A stretch of DNA of 64,000 nt from positions 62,001 through 126,000 of the forward strand of contig NZ_JALIQP010000006.1 of the NCBI RefSeq assembly GCF_023566055.1. Reading direction: 5' to 3'. Each line of letters begins with the position of its first letter. Positions within the stretch are counted from its first letter, which is position 1. The DNA is from Halosolutus amylolyticus. GTDB lineage: Archaea > Halobacteriota > Halobacteria > Halobacteriales > Natrialbaceae. The translations under genes were made by a program, and so were the position numbers. Below, one piece after another: positions 25,754 through 34,784 of the stretch. The notes below the pieces were generated by a model, which had not been told where the DNA came from, did no database searches, and saw only the letters and a program-made list of their open reading frames with translations.

Positions 25754-26860
25754 TCAGGAGAACCGATCGGGGGAGAGTCGATCGCGAATGTCTGGATCGG
25801 GTTCGCCGTCGATCGCTTCGCCGACGACGTCGGCGACGGCCGGCGCGAGCGTGATCCCGTGGCCGGTCATCCCGCAGGCGACGACGAACCCGTCGACCGA
25901 CGTCTCGCCGACGATCGGCCGGCCGTCCGGGGTGACGGTCCGGAGGCCGATCCACGAATCGACGACTGTCGCGTCCGCGAGCGCAGGAACGTCGGTCGCC
26001 AGTTCGGTGGCGGACGCGACGAATTCGTCCGGGACCGAGAGCGTGTCCGGATCGTACTGCTGTCCGTCGACGTACGTCGTCAGGAATTCGCCGATCCACG
26101 CCCGGGTCCCGTCGGTACCGACCCCGGGCCGGACGTACCGGTTCGACTCGAAGATGGTTACCGGGCCGTCGATCGGTTCGGCAGCCTCGAGTTCGACCAT
26201 CGGCCCTTTCGTGTGACAGAGCGGAAGCGAGACGCCGACCGCCTCGTTCAGGCGCGGGGCCCACGGCCCCGTCGCGTTGACGACGCGATCCGCTTCGACC
26301 CTCCCCTCGTCCGTGACGACGCCCGAGACGGCCCCCTCGGTCGTTTCGACGTTCGTGACCGCGACGCCCGTTCGGACGTCGACGCCGTTGCGACGTGCAC
26401 GATCGGCGAAGGCCGTCGCGATCGCTCCCGGTTCGTCGAACACGGTGTCGGCGGGCGTGTAGAGTGCACCGGCGAACCTCGCGGGTTCGATGCCGTACTC
26501 GGCCAGTTCCGTCGCCTCGACGAACGACGCGTCGACGCCGTACTCCCGGAGCGCCGTCGCCGACCCGGCGAGACGATCGGCGAACGTGGGCGTCTCAGCC
26601 ACGTAGAGTACGCCCAGTCCCTCCGGGTCCAGCGACGACGAGTCGAGCAGGTCCCGGTACCCCGATCGCGCCCGCGATCGCAGTCGCAGATCGAACGGTT
26701 CCGGTTCGACCGCGGCCCGCATCACGATCCCCGCGGAGGCGGCCGTCGTTTCGCGGCCGATGTCCGCTCGTTCGAACAGGGTCACGTCGTGGTCCGTCTC
26801 CCCGAGTCGCGACGCGATTGCCGTGCCGACGATGCCACCGCCGACGATGACGACGTTCAT
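25754..26860 (-). CDS. second FAD-dependent oxidoreductase of the DadA type (368 aa)
   Basis: A paralogue of the downstream gene: VVIVGGGIVGTAIASRLGET (about 3-22) binds FAD, NATGPWAPRL is in the middle, and CGMTGHGITLAPAVADVVGE forms the C-terminal FAD loop. The two proteins align along their length but differ substantially, so the duplication is old and specificities may differ. The ATG at 26860 (MNVVIV) was preferred to an upstream in-frame start at 26875. The 401-bp gap upstream (26861-27261) holds palindromic repeat copy D and no convincing gene. Confidence 0.88.
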   Translation of the reverse strand: MNVVIVGGGIVGTAIASRLGETDHDVTLFERADIGRETTAASAGIVMRAAVEPEPFDLRLRSRARSGYRDLLDSSSLDPEGLGVLYVAETPTFADRLAGSATALREYGVDASFVEATELAEYGIEPARFAGALYTPADTVFDEPGAIATAFADRARRNGVDVRTGVAVTNVETTEGAVSGVVTDEGRVEADRVVNATGPWAPRLNEAVGVSLPLCHTKGPMVELEAAEPIDGPVTIFESNRYVRPGVGTDGTRAWIGEFLTTYVDGQQYDPDTLSVPDEFVASATELATDVPALADATVVDSWIGLRTVTPDGRPIVGETSVDGFVVACGMTGHGITLAPAVADVVGEAIDGEPDPDIRDRLSPDRFS

Positions 26861-26976
26861 GCGGGTAGGTACCACGGCAGGGACGAAAGAACCTCCCCCG
26901 GGACGCTGATCCGGTCTGCTGTCCCGATTCGCCGGCGCGATCGCAGGACTGCTCGCGGTCGCGCGGGCAATGACTG

Positions 26977-27057
26977 ATACGGATTGCTGTAACTATTTAC
27001 CGCCGATCACCAGAACGGGGTCGGTGATCGGCGGTAATTGACTACAGCAGTCCGTAT
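26977..27057. repeat. dispersed palindromic element, copy D (81 bp, variant core)
   Basis: Nearly perfect terminal repeats ATACGGATTGCTGTA (26977-26991) and TACAGCAGTCCGTAT (27043-27057) enclose a core palindrome TTACCGCCGATCACC / GGTGATCGGCGGTAA. The core is unlike that of the other copies, yet still perfectly self-complementary. A partial extra end, ACAGCAGTCCGT, follows at about 27059-27070. It is the only copy in a divergent gap. Confidence 0.9.
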
Positions 27058-27261
27058 GACAGCAGTCCGTCTGGCTCCCGTCGGCGACGGCGCCCGACTC
27101 GGCCGCCGGCAGGACGACGCCGTCGCGCCGAACAGCCACGACACTGAAATACCGCCTTCGAGTAGTAGCACATAACTGTCTCCAGTGATGACCGGAACGG
27201 GAGTGGGCTCTAGCTGTCAGGACGCCCGTCACGGGTCGAGCGGGTTCGGGGGTGAACAGCC

Positions 27262-29154
27262 GTGACGTCACGATCGGTACCGATCGTCGACCGGGTCACC
27301 GACGCGTTCTTCGCGCTCGATACGGACTTCCGGTTCACCTATCTCAACGATCGGGCCGAGGCGTTGCTCGAACGGTCGCGAGAGGAGTTGCTCGGTCGCG
27401 TCATGTGGGACGAGTTCCCCGAAACCGTCGAGACACAGTTCCCGGACGGCTTTTACCGCGCGATGGACGAACAGGTACCCGTCTCGTTCGACATCTACCA
27501 CGCGAACGTCGAGACCTGGTTCGAGACCCGGGCCTACCCCTCCGAGACCGGGCTCTCGGTTTACATGCGCGACGTCACCCACCGGAAGCGACAGGAGACG
27601 ACGCTGGCCCAGCACGCGGCCGTCGTCGAGGCCGGCCACGACGGCGTCGTGACGCTCGACCGGAACCGCGAGATCGTCACCGTCAACCGGGCGCTCGAGA
27701 CGTTGCTCGGGGTCGATCGATCGGCGTTGATCGGCGAACACGTCGAAATCGTCCCCGAACTCGCGGGAATCGATCCGGTCGACACCCTCGAGATCGGCCG
27801 AGCGATCACCGACGTCGACGTCGGAAACGCCGACCGGCGCAACCTCGAGGTCGCCTTTACCGACGCCGGCGGCACCGATCGGATGGGCGAGTTCCGGATC
27901 GTCCCGATCGAGGACAACCGGGCGACCGTCGCCGTCATCCTCCGCGACGTCACCGACCAGCACGAACACGAGCGCGTCGTCACGTCGCTCCACGAGATCA
28001 CCCGGTGGCTCCTCGAGTCCGACGATCCGGAGGAGATCTGTGCGATCGCCGTCCACGCGGGCAGCGACCTGCTCGAGTTCCCGATCAGCGGCGTCTGGTT
28101 GCTCGACGACGAACACGGCTATCTCGATCCCGTCGCTGGCACCGCGGGTGCTCACGAAGAGTTCGGCGGCCTGCCCCGCTTTTATGTTGGGGAGGGACTC
28201 GTCTGGGACGTCTTCGAGTCCGGCGAGATCGAGCGCTTCGACGATCTCCGGGCGGTCGAGGGCCTCTACAACCCCGACTCGCCCATCCGATCCGAGATCA
28301 TCGCCCCGATCGGGACCCACGGCGTCCTCATGACCGGGTCGCGCTCGCCCAACCAGTTCGACGAGACCGACGTCGACCTGCTCTCGACGCTCGTCGAGAA
28401 CACCCGGGCCGCGCTCGATCGGGCCGACCGGGAGCGGATGCTCCGCGATCGAACGACGGAACTCGAGCGTCGGACCGAACGACTCGAGTCCGTCGCGGAG
28501 ATCCTCTCGAACGACCTGAAAGACCAGCTCGAGCGGGTATCGGAAGCGCTCGAGGACGAACCCGACGAGTGGGAGTTCCCCCTCGCGGACGATGCCGTCG
28601 AGACCACGCTCGACAGGGCCGAAACCCTCGTCGACGACGTCCGGGAGTTCGCCCGGAACGCGTCCGCCGTCGGGCCCCGGAGCCGGATCGACCTCGAATC
28701 GGCGATCGAGACGGCGATCGACCGGTCCCGCCTCGACGACGACGCGGTCATCGTCGACCAGTCGGCGATGCTCCGGGCCGACGCCGATCGGTTCGTCCAC
28801 CTGCTCGAGACGGCGTTCGACAACATCGCGGCGCGTGCCGAGTCGGACGTGACGGTCCAGGTCGGGGTCGTCGGCGTCGAAAACACCGGCCGGACCGGCC
28901 GGTCGCAGGACTCACGCGGGTTCTTCCTGCTCGACGACGCCACCGAGATCCCGCCGACCGCCCACGAGCAGGTCCTCGACCCCTCCGCAGACGACGAGAC
29001 CGCGATCGACGGCCTCGGACTGGCGCTCGTGCGAGCGATCGCGGAGGCTCACGACTGGACGATCTCGGTCGACAACGGCGAACACGGCGGAACGCGCATC
29101 GAGATCAGGGACGTGACGACGCTCGAACTGGGCGAATCCCCGGCCCTGCAGTGA
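27262..29154 (+). CDS. PAS-PAS-GAF sensor with degenerate histidine-kinase core (630 aa)
   Basis: PAS domain 1 (about 5-105, ending SVYMRDVTHRKR), PAS domain 2 (about 115-235, ending VILRDVTDQ), a GAF-like domain (about 240-390) and then a kinase core. The H-box position reads ILSNDLKDQL, with Asn417 where HisKA domains have the phospho-accepting His (SHDLRNPL). The G1 box is DDATEIPP, lacking both glycines, while the N box (FDNIA) and G2 (GLGLALVRAI) remain. It therefore probably cannot autophosphorylate in the standard way and may act as a signal-binding partner. The start is GTG 27262. It converges on the HalX response regulator across repeat copy B. Confidence 0.85.
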   Translation: MTSRSVPIVDRVTDAFFALDTDFRFTYLNDRAEALLERSREELLGRVMWDEFPETVETQFPDGFYRAMDEQVPVSFDIYHANVETWFETRAYPSETGLSVYMRDVTHRKRQETTLAQHAAVVEAGHDGVVTLDRNREIVTVNRALETLLGVDRSALIGEHVEIVPELAGIDPVDTLEIGRAITDVDVGNADRRNLEVAFTDAGGTDRMGEFRIVPIEDNRATVAVILRDVTDQHEHERVVTSLHEITRWLLESDDPEEICAIAVHAGSDLLEFPISGVWLLDDEHGYLDPVAGTAGAHEEFGGLPRFYVGEGLVWDVFESGEIERFDDLRAVEGLYNPDSPIRSEIIAPIGTHGVLMTGSRSPNQFDETDVDLLSTLVENTRAALDRADRERMLRDRTTELERRTERLESVAEILSNDLKDQLERVSEALEDEPDEWEFPLADDAVETTLDRAETLVDDVREFARNASAVGPRSRIDLESAIETAIDRSRLDDDAVIVDQSAMLRADADRFVHLLETAFDNIAARAESDVTVQVGVVGVENTGRTGRSQDSRGFFLLDDATEIPPTAHEQVLDPSADDETAIDGLGLALVRAIAEAHDWTISVDNGEHGGTRIEIRDVTTLELGESPALQ

Positions 29155-29209
29155 CCGGCGACGAAGCGCACCGCCGATCGGGCGATCGACGCCGGCGTGT
29201 GACGCTGTC

Positions 29210-29291
29210 ATACGGTTTACTGTACGTCATTTCCGGCGCAACCGCGATCCGGGCGGCGGTTGCGCCGGTACATCGTTACAGCAATCCGCAT
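29210..29291. repeat. dispersed palindromic element, copy B (82 bp)
   Basis: Ends ATACGGTTTACTGTA (29210-29224) and TACAGCAATCCGCAT (29277-29291); core CCGGCGCAACCGC / GCGGTTGCGCCGG. Relative to copies A and C the loop between the core arms reads as the reverse complement, so the core is inverted while the ends are not. It occupies the convergent gap between the sensor kinase and the HalX regulator, and its last base begins the latter's TGA stop. Confidence 0.9.
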
Positions 29292-29878
29292 CAGTCCTCG
29301 AACACTGTCTCCCGCGTGATGTCCTGACAGAGCCGTCGGTAGCTGTCGCTCTCGAGGAGTTCCTCCATCGTCTCCGCGACGTTCGCCTTGAGCACGGCCA
29401 GGCGATCCTCGAGTTCGGCGTACTCCTGGCTCGTCTTGCGTTCGGCCTCGGTCTTCTGGGCGTCGAGCAGCGCTTTCTTCGAGGCGAGCGCGAACAGGGT
29501 CTGAAGTTGCTCGTCGTACGACGAGCGGAGCAGTAGCCGGTCGATGATCGAGTGCAGTTCGTCCTTCGAGACGGGTTTGACGAGGTAGTCGTCGAATCCC
29601 ATCCCGATGATGTCGAAGTCGGGTTCGACCGCGGTCACCATCGCGACGCGACAGTCGAGGTCACGCTCCCGGATGGTATCGAGCACGGTGTCCCCGGAGA
29701 GCCCCGGCATCCGTCGATCGAGGAGGACGATGTCGACGGTCTCCTCGATGGATTCGAGCGCCTCGGTCCCGTCGTAGGCCGTCGACACGTCGTACCCCTC
29801 GTCGAGCCACGCGGCGTAGAGATTCGCGAGGTCGGGCTCGTCTTCGACGATCAGGACGGACGGGTGCTCTGGGTCCAT
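29291..29878 (-). CDS. HalX-type response regulator (195 aa)
   Basis: An N-terminal receiver domain: acidic pocket IVEDEPDLANLY (about 9-20), phospho-acceptor Asp in LLDRRMPGLSGD (about 52-63), and Lys in DDYLVKPVSK (about 97-106). It is followed by a HalX domain (about 115-185), a helical coiled segment specific to haloarchaeal regulators, without a recognisable DNA-binding fold. It probably works by protein contacts. A minus-strand TATA-like GATATACTC around 29928-29938 predicts a short leader that contains GGAGGA before the ATG. Confidence 0.9.
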   Translation of the reverse strand: MDPEHPSVLIVEDEPDLANLYAAWLDEGYDVSTAYDGTEALESIEETVDIVLLDRRMPGLSGDTVLDTIRERDLDCRVAMVTAVEPDFDIIGMGFDDYLVKPVSKDELHSIIDRLLLRSSYDEQLQTLFALASKKALLDAQKTEAERKTSQEYAELEDRLAVLKANVAETMEELLESDSYRRLCQDITRETVFED

Positions 29879-30018
29879 CGACGTGTTCCTCCGGAGACTC
29901 CGGTTCGTTGGAGGGGTTGTACCGAGAGTATATCAAAATTCCGGGCGATCGACGGCGATCGATTTCCGGACGCCGGCGGAACCGATCGAGACCGATCGAA
30001 TCGCCCCGATCCAGTTTC

Positions 30019-30100
30019 ATACGGTTTACTGTAAGTCATTTCCGGCGCAACCGCCGCCCGGATCGCGGTTGCGCCGGTAAATCGGTACAGCAATCCGTAT
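30019..30100. repeat. dispersed palindromic element, copy C (82 bp)
   Basis: Ends ATACGGTTTACTGTA (30019-30033) and TACAGCAATCCGTAT (30086-30100), with the same core as copy A; the two copies differ at only a few positions. It lies between the HalX gene start and the purL stop, both on the minus strand, so here it follows purL by about 29 bp. Confidence 0.9.
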
Positions 30101-30128
30101 CAGGCAGAGTCTCTCGTCACGATTCGGG

Positions 30129-32351
30129 TCACTGGAGTTCGCGTTCGATCGTCGCGCGCCGGTCGGCGATGGCGGCCGCGTCGGTCGCGATCGTCCGATC
30201 CCCGACCGCGATCGAAAGCCGGCCGTCGGCCGTCGCCGAGCCGAGTTCGTGGACCGGCGCGACGCCGTCGAAGGCCTCGCGGACCGCGTCGGGCGACCTG
30301 GTCTGGACGAGCGCGCGACCCGGCTGTTCGTGGAAGAGTGCGCCCGCGGGGTCGTCGCCTGCACCCGGGATCGAGACCTCGAGTCCGGCGTCCCCGGTGA
30401 CCATCTCGGCGAGCGCGACGGCGAGACCGCCGTGACTGACGTCGTGGACGGCCAGCGTGGCATCGTCGTTCGCTACGCTTGCGAGCGTTTCGACGACGGC
30501 TGCGGGTTCCTCGGGGAGGGCGGGGAACCGATCGCTGCCGTCGAACCGCGCGAGGTATTCGGAGCCCCCGAGTTGGGGCTCGCTCGCGAGGCCGAGGTCG
30601 CCGACCAGGAGGAGGGTGCCCTCGGGCGCGACCGAGAGCGGCGGCGCGTCGTAGCCGTCTTTCGTCCCGACCATCGCGAGCGTCGGCGTCGGGGGGATCG
30701 GGCCGGCCACCGAGTCGTTGTACAGCGAGACGTTCCCGCCGACGACTGGTGTGGACAGCGTCTCGCACATCTCGGCCAGCCCGTCGACGATCCCCTCGAA
30801 GCCGCCGTAGACGTCGGGTTTCTCGGGGTTGCCGCCGTTCAGGCAGTCGACCGCGGCCAGCGGGATCGCCCCCTTCGCCGCGATGTTCGTCGCGTTCTCG
30901 AGCGCGATCGCTCTCGCGCCGGCGTACGGGGCGATGCTGGTCCAGTTCGGTGCCGCACCGGAAGAGATGGCGAGCCCTTGCTCGGCTTCGCGAACCGCGA
31001 TGATCGCCGCGTCGTCTCCCGGCCCGACGCTCGTCCGCACGCCGACCTCGTGATCGTACTGGCGGTAGACCCACCGCTTCGAGGCGGTGTTCGGACTGGA
31101 GACGATCGTCTCGAACGCCTCCACGAGGTCGACCTCGGGGAGGTCCGTCGGGGGCTGGTCCGGTTCCTCGCTCTCTAACTCGTTCATCGGCGCGCCCTCG
31201 CCCAGGAAGTAGGCGTCGACGTCGACGACCGTCTCGCGCTCTCGCGGCTCCGCACCGTCGCCGCTCGAGTCGTCCGAGGCGCGTTGCGCCTCGCTCCCCT
31301 CGAACGTGCAGACGTAGTTGCCGTCCGTGACCTCGCCGATGACCGAACAGCCCAGATCGAACTTCTCGGCGACCTCCTCGACGCGATCGACGTTTTCGGG
31401 TTCGACCTCGTAACACATCCGCTCCTGGGACTCGGCGAGCAGGATCTCGAGCGCCGACATGTTGGGTTCGCGCTGGTGGACCCGATCGAGTTCGATGTGG
31501 GCACCGAGGCCGCCCTTGGCGACCAGTTCGCTCGAGGCACCGCCGAGGCCGGCCGCGCCGAGGTCGCGGGCGGACTCGATCAGGCCCTCGTCGACGAGGA
31601 CCTCGTTGGCCTCGATGAGCAGTTTTTCGGCGTAGGGGTCGCCGACCTGGACCGCGGGTCGGTCTTCGGTCTCGGCGTCCTCCGCGAGGTCCTCGCTGGC
31701 GAAACTCGCGCCGCCGAGGCCGTCGCGACCGGTGGCGTTGCCGACGAGCACGAGTTTGTTCCCGGGTTCCTGGGCCTCGGCGGTGACGAGTCGCTCCTCG
31801 TTCGTGAGGCCGACGCAGGCGACGTTCACCAGCGGGTTCCCCTCGTAGTCGGGGTGGAAGTCGACGCTCCCGGCGACCGTGGGAACGCCGATGCAGTTGC
31901 CGTAGTGGCTGATCCCCTCGACGACGCCCTCGAAGAGGTACTTCGAGTGTTCGCGATCGAACTCGCCGAAGTACAGCGAGTCCGCGAGCGCGATCGGGTA
32001 CGCGCCCATCGAGAGGGTGTCCCGGACGATGCCCCCGACGCCGGTCGCCGCGCCGTCGAACGGGTCCACGTAGGAGGGATGATTGTGGCTCTCGATGCCC
32101 ATCGTGATGTACGTCGTCCCGTCCCCGTCGTCGTCCGCGTTCTCACCCGGCAGTGCGACGACCGCCGCGTCGTCGCCCGGCCCCACGACGACCTGCTCCC
32201 CCTCGCTCTCGAACGCCGACAGCAGGGGTCGCGAGGAGCGGTACGCGCAGTGTTCGCTCCAGAGGTTCTCGAACAGCGCCGCCTCCGCCGCCGTCGGCTC
32301 TCGCCCCAGCTCCTCGACGACGAGTTTGCGGTCCGGATCGGCAAGACTCAT
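30129..32351 (-). CDS. purL: phosphoribosylformylglycinamidine synthase subunit PurL (740 aa)
   Basis: Large FGAM synthase subunit of the archaeal/Bacillus type; it works with PurQ and PurS in purine synthesis. N-terminal [15 protein letters not shown] (about 28-42) contains the catalytic His, GPGDDAAVV the nucleotide-binding loop, and [21 protein letters not shown] the substrate loop (about 84-104). The second half repeats the fold with [11 protein letters not shown] and [15 protein letters not shown]. An acidic insertion around residues 345-400 is haloarchaeal. A minus-strand TATA-like CATTTACCG around 32376-32384 supports the start. PurQ and PurS are not in the window. Confidence 0.95.
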   Translation of the reverse strand: MSLADPDRKLVVEELGREPTAAEAALFENLWSEHCAYRSSRPLLSAFESEGEQVVVGPGDDAAVVALPGENADDDGDGTTYITMGIESHNHPSYVDPFDGAATGVGGIVRDTLSMGAYPIALADSLYFGEFDREHSKYLFEGVVEGISHYGNCIGVPTVAGSVDFHPDYEGNPLVNVACVGLTNEERLVTAEAQEPGNKLVLVGNATGRDGLGGASFASEDLAEDAETEDRPAVQVGDPYAEKLLIEANEVLVDEGLIESARDLGAAGLGGASSELVAKGGLGAHIELDRVHQREPNMSALEILLAESQERMCYEVEPENVDRVEEVAEKFDLGCSVIGEVTDGNYVCTFEGSEAQRASDDSSGDGAEPRERETVVDVDAYFLGEGAPMNELESEEPDQPPTDLPEVDLVEAFETIVSSPNTASKRWVYRQYDHEVGVRTSVGPGDDAAIIAVREAEQGLAISSGAAPNWTSIAPYAGARAIALENATNIAAKGAIPLAAVDCLNGGNPEKPDVYGGFEGIVDGLAEMCETLSTPVVGGNVSLYNDSVAGPIPPTPTLAMVGTKDGYDAPPLSVAPEGTLLLVGDLGLASEPQLGGSEYLARFDGSDRFPALPEEPAAVVETLASVANDDATLAVHDVSHGGLAVALAEMVTGDAGLEVSIPGAGDDPAGALFHEQPGRALVQTRSPDAVREAFDGVAPVHELGSATADGRLSIAVGDRTIATDAAAIADRRATIERELQ

Positions 32352-32506
32352 TCACCTAGGTGGTGAAAGTCGGACGGTAAATGGGTTTCTATACGCACGA
32401 TCGTGCATTAGTCCAGCCGGAGTCCCGCGGATGGTCCGGTACGACGCGAGCGCGATCGGCGACCCGTACCGGGGCGATACGCACTCGGGGGACGATCGCT
32501 ACGGCG

Positions 32507-33862
32507 TCATCGCCGTCGCGACGAGGACCCGCGTTCGTCGTGGGGATTGTCGATCCCCTCCGGGATCGGCAGGTCGAAGTAGGTCGTCTCGTCCACGTCG
32601 TGGATCGATCCGTCAGCGATTCGCTCGAACGTGGCCATGATCCCCTCGACGGAGACCTTCACCATGGTGCCGAGGGCCTTCTGGCCGCGATCATCGCTCT
32701 GGTGGGAGACCTCGTAGAGCGCACCCGCGGCGTCGGTCTGCGGACAGAGCGCGTCGAGATACGAGCCCCAGAGCGGCCCGTACGCGTACCGCGTGATCGT
32801 GTCGAGTCGACCGCGACCGAACTGGTCCATCCGTTCCGGAACGAGCCCCGCCAGCTGGAGGGAACGGGTCTGCGCGTCGACGGACATGAACGGGTTGCCC
32901 TCGGCGACGTAGGGAGCGTAGTCGACGCCCTCGAGATTCGCGTACGTCGGCCCGTAGGGAGCCATCACGCTCATGATCGATTGCCACTGCGGGCCCGAAT
33001 TCCCGTCGGGGGCCTCGGGAACGGCGGTCGGTCCCTGGTGGTGGTGCGTGAGCGCCCAGTCAGGATCGGCAGCGAGGAACGATTCGGTGACCGCCCGCGT
33101 CTCCGGATTGAGGTTCAGTCCGGCGCTCCAGAGTTCGTCGTAGGGATCGCCGTCTTTCAGATCGAGCGGGACCTGGTCCACCGGGACGTCGAGATAGCCC
33201 AGATTCGCCTCCTCGTCGACGACGGTCCACCACTCCTCGGGTTCGTCGAAGGGCTCGAATCCCGGAACGATACTGAACCCGCGATTCAGGTCGTACCCCG
33301 GGACGTCCAGATTGTACGCGTAGGAATTCGCGTTGGCGTATCGGGAATCGTCGTCGGCCCACGTCGACGTGTTGTATCGCCGCTGGCGGAACTCGCCGTT
33401 GTCCCCGAGTCCGTCGTCGCCGACGAAGTTCGCCCCGTCCGGGTTCACCCGCGGCACGATCGTGATCGTCAACTCGTCCAGGATTCGATCGATCTCCGCC
33501 GCGGATCCGGTCGCCAGCCGCTGCAGAATCTCGACCATCGCCTCCGCGCCGGTCGGTTCGTCGCCGTGGATCTGGTTGATGATGTGGACGCGCTCGTCGC
33601 CGTCGCCGACGGTCACCTCCCAGATCGGATCGCCGCGCCCGGCGGATTCGCCGATCCGTTCGAGGTCGACGCGATCGCTTCGCTCGTCGATTCGGCGGAG
33701 TCGTTCGCCGAGTTGGTCGTTGTCGAGGTAGCCGCTATAGTTGACGGCCCGCTCGTTCGGTGCCCACGGTCCGCCGGGCCGGTAGCGATCGTCGCGCGCG
33801 CTTACCGTCCCTGCCAGTGCCGATGCCGCGAGTCCCAGTTCGATGAATCGTCGTCGGTGCAT
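32507..33862 (-). CDS. Tat-exported M14-family zinc carboxypeptidase (451 aa)
   Basis: The N-terminus MHRRRFIELGLAASALAG is a twin-arginine-like signal. The M14 zinc site is visible as IHGDEPTGAEA (HxxE, about residues 84-94) and a downstream third His in WALTHHHQGP (about 265-274); VNPDGANF and a YDLNRGF segment are the substrate-binding Arg/Asn region. It should remove C-terminal residues from peptides outside the cell. ATG 33862 was preferred over the in-frame start at 33886 because it gives a clean signal peptide. An AT-rich promoter (ATTTTATAATC, about 33894-33904) lies upstream. Confidence 0.88.
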   Translation of the reverse strand: MHRRRFIELGLAASALAGTVSARDDRYRPGGPWAPNERAVNYSGYLDNDQLGERLRRIDERSDRVDLERIGESAGRGDPIWEVTVGDGDERVHIINQIHGDEPTGAEAMVEILQRLATGSAAEIDRILDELTITIVPRVNPDGANFVGDDGLGDNGEFRQRRYNTSTWADDDSRYANANSYAYNLDVPGYDLNRGFSIVPGFEPFDEPEEWWTVVDEEANLGYLDVPVDQVPLDLKDGDPYDELWSAGLNLNPETRAVTESFLAADPDWALTHHHQGPTAVPEAPDGNSGPQWQSIMSVMAPYGPTYANLEGVDYAPYVAEGNPFMSVDAQTRSLQLAGLVPERMDQFGRGRLDTITRYAYGPLWGSYLDALCPQTDAAGALYEVSHQSDDRGQKALGTMVKVSVEGIMATFERIADGSIHDVDETTYFDLPIPEGIDNPHDERGSSSRRR

Positions 33863-34097
33863 ACGAGGATACGGCCCGACTATCAAGAAACGTGATTATA
33901 AAATTATCGTGAGATATTGATTTTCCAACTATAGATCGACGCGTGTCCGAATGCCGATTTCTGCCTGACAAACCCCGGCGAGCGATCGACTGCTCCCGTC
34001 GTCAACCAGAAATCTCACTGCGCCGTACCGATCGACGAGCGCGTTCGACCGTCCGCTTATCGGGGCGCTTTTGATCAATCGCGCAAAACGATCACTC

Positions 34098-34784
34098 GTG
34101 CTGTCGGTCGAACTCCACACGCACTCGTCGCTGTCCTACGACGGCCGCGACCCGGTCGAGCTCATCTTAGAGCAGGCCAAGGCCGTCGGTCTCGACGCGA
34201 TCGCGGTGACGGACCACGACGAGATCGACGCGAGCCTCGAAGCCGTCGAGCGCGCCCCCGAGTACGGGCTGGTCGCCATCCCCGGAATCGAGATCTCCAG
34301 CAAGGCCGGCCACGTCCTCGGACTGGGCGTCGAGGAGGCCGTACCACCCGGTCTCTCTTACGAGTCGACGATCGAGGCGATCCACGACCAGGGCGGTCTC
34401 GCGGTGATCCCGCACCCGTTCCAGGAGTCGCGCCACGGCGTCATGGCCCGGATCTCGCGCGACCAGCTCGCGCTGGGCGACGCGATCGAGATCTACAACT
34501 CGCGGCTGCTGACCGGGCGGGCGAACCGGCAGGCGGAACGGTTCGCACGGAGCCGCGACCTCCCGATGACCGCCGGGAGCGACGCCCACATCAGCGAGAT
34601 GGTCGGGCAGGCCGTCACCCGGGTCGACGCCGACGAGCAATCCGCCGACGCGATTCTCGACGCGATCCGCGAGGGGAAGACGTCCGTCGAGGGAAAACGA
34701 ACGCCGTGGCACATCAGCCTCCGGCAGTTCGGCGGCGGCGTCACGCGGCGACTCAGGAACACCGTCGTGGGGCTGTTCGGATGA
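34098..34784 (+). CDS. PHP-domain metal-dependent phosphoesterase (228 aa)
   Basis: Metal-binding motif I is VELHTHSSLSYDGRD (about 4-18) and motif II is AIAVTDHDEID (about 32-42); later histidines occur in VIPHPFQESRHG and TAGSDAHISEM. The family includes histidinol phosphatase and 3',5'-nucleotide phosphatases. A GTG start at 34098 was chosen since the first beta strand begins at once and a TATA-like GCTTTTGATC (34066-34075) is 27 nt upstream; the upstream ATN frame extension is Arg-rich and unlikely. Its TGA overlaps the next ATG, so the two genes are translationally coupled. Confidence 0.85.
   Translation: MLSVELHTHSSLSYDGRDPVELILEQAKAVGLDAIAVTDHDEIDASLEAVERAPEYGLVAIPGIEISSKAGHVLGLGVEEAVPPGLSYESTIEAIHDQGGLAVIPHPFQESRHGVMARISRDQLALGDAIEIYNSRLLTGRANRQAERFARSRDLPMTAGSDAHISEMVGQAVTRVDADEQSADAILDAIREGKTSVEGKRTPWHISLRQFGGGVTRRLRNTVVGLFG

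Noticed and set aside
26993-27271. 92-codon minus-strand frame in the divergent gap
   Set aside because: It reads through the palindromic element and overlaps the start of the sensor gene; the translation has no recognisable domain.
27252-29327. Arg-rich plus-strand frame overlapping the sensor kinase
   Set aside because: A shadow of the PAS-PAS-GAF gene in another frame; low-complexity Arg/Gly/Pro translation.
20103-30100. Insertion sequences
   Set aside because: The repeated elements are only about 82 bp with no transposase frame; at most they are non-autonomous derivatives.
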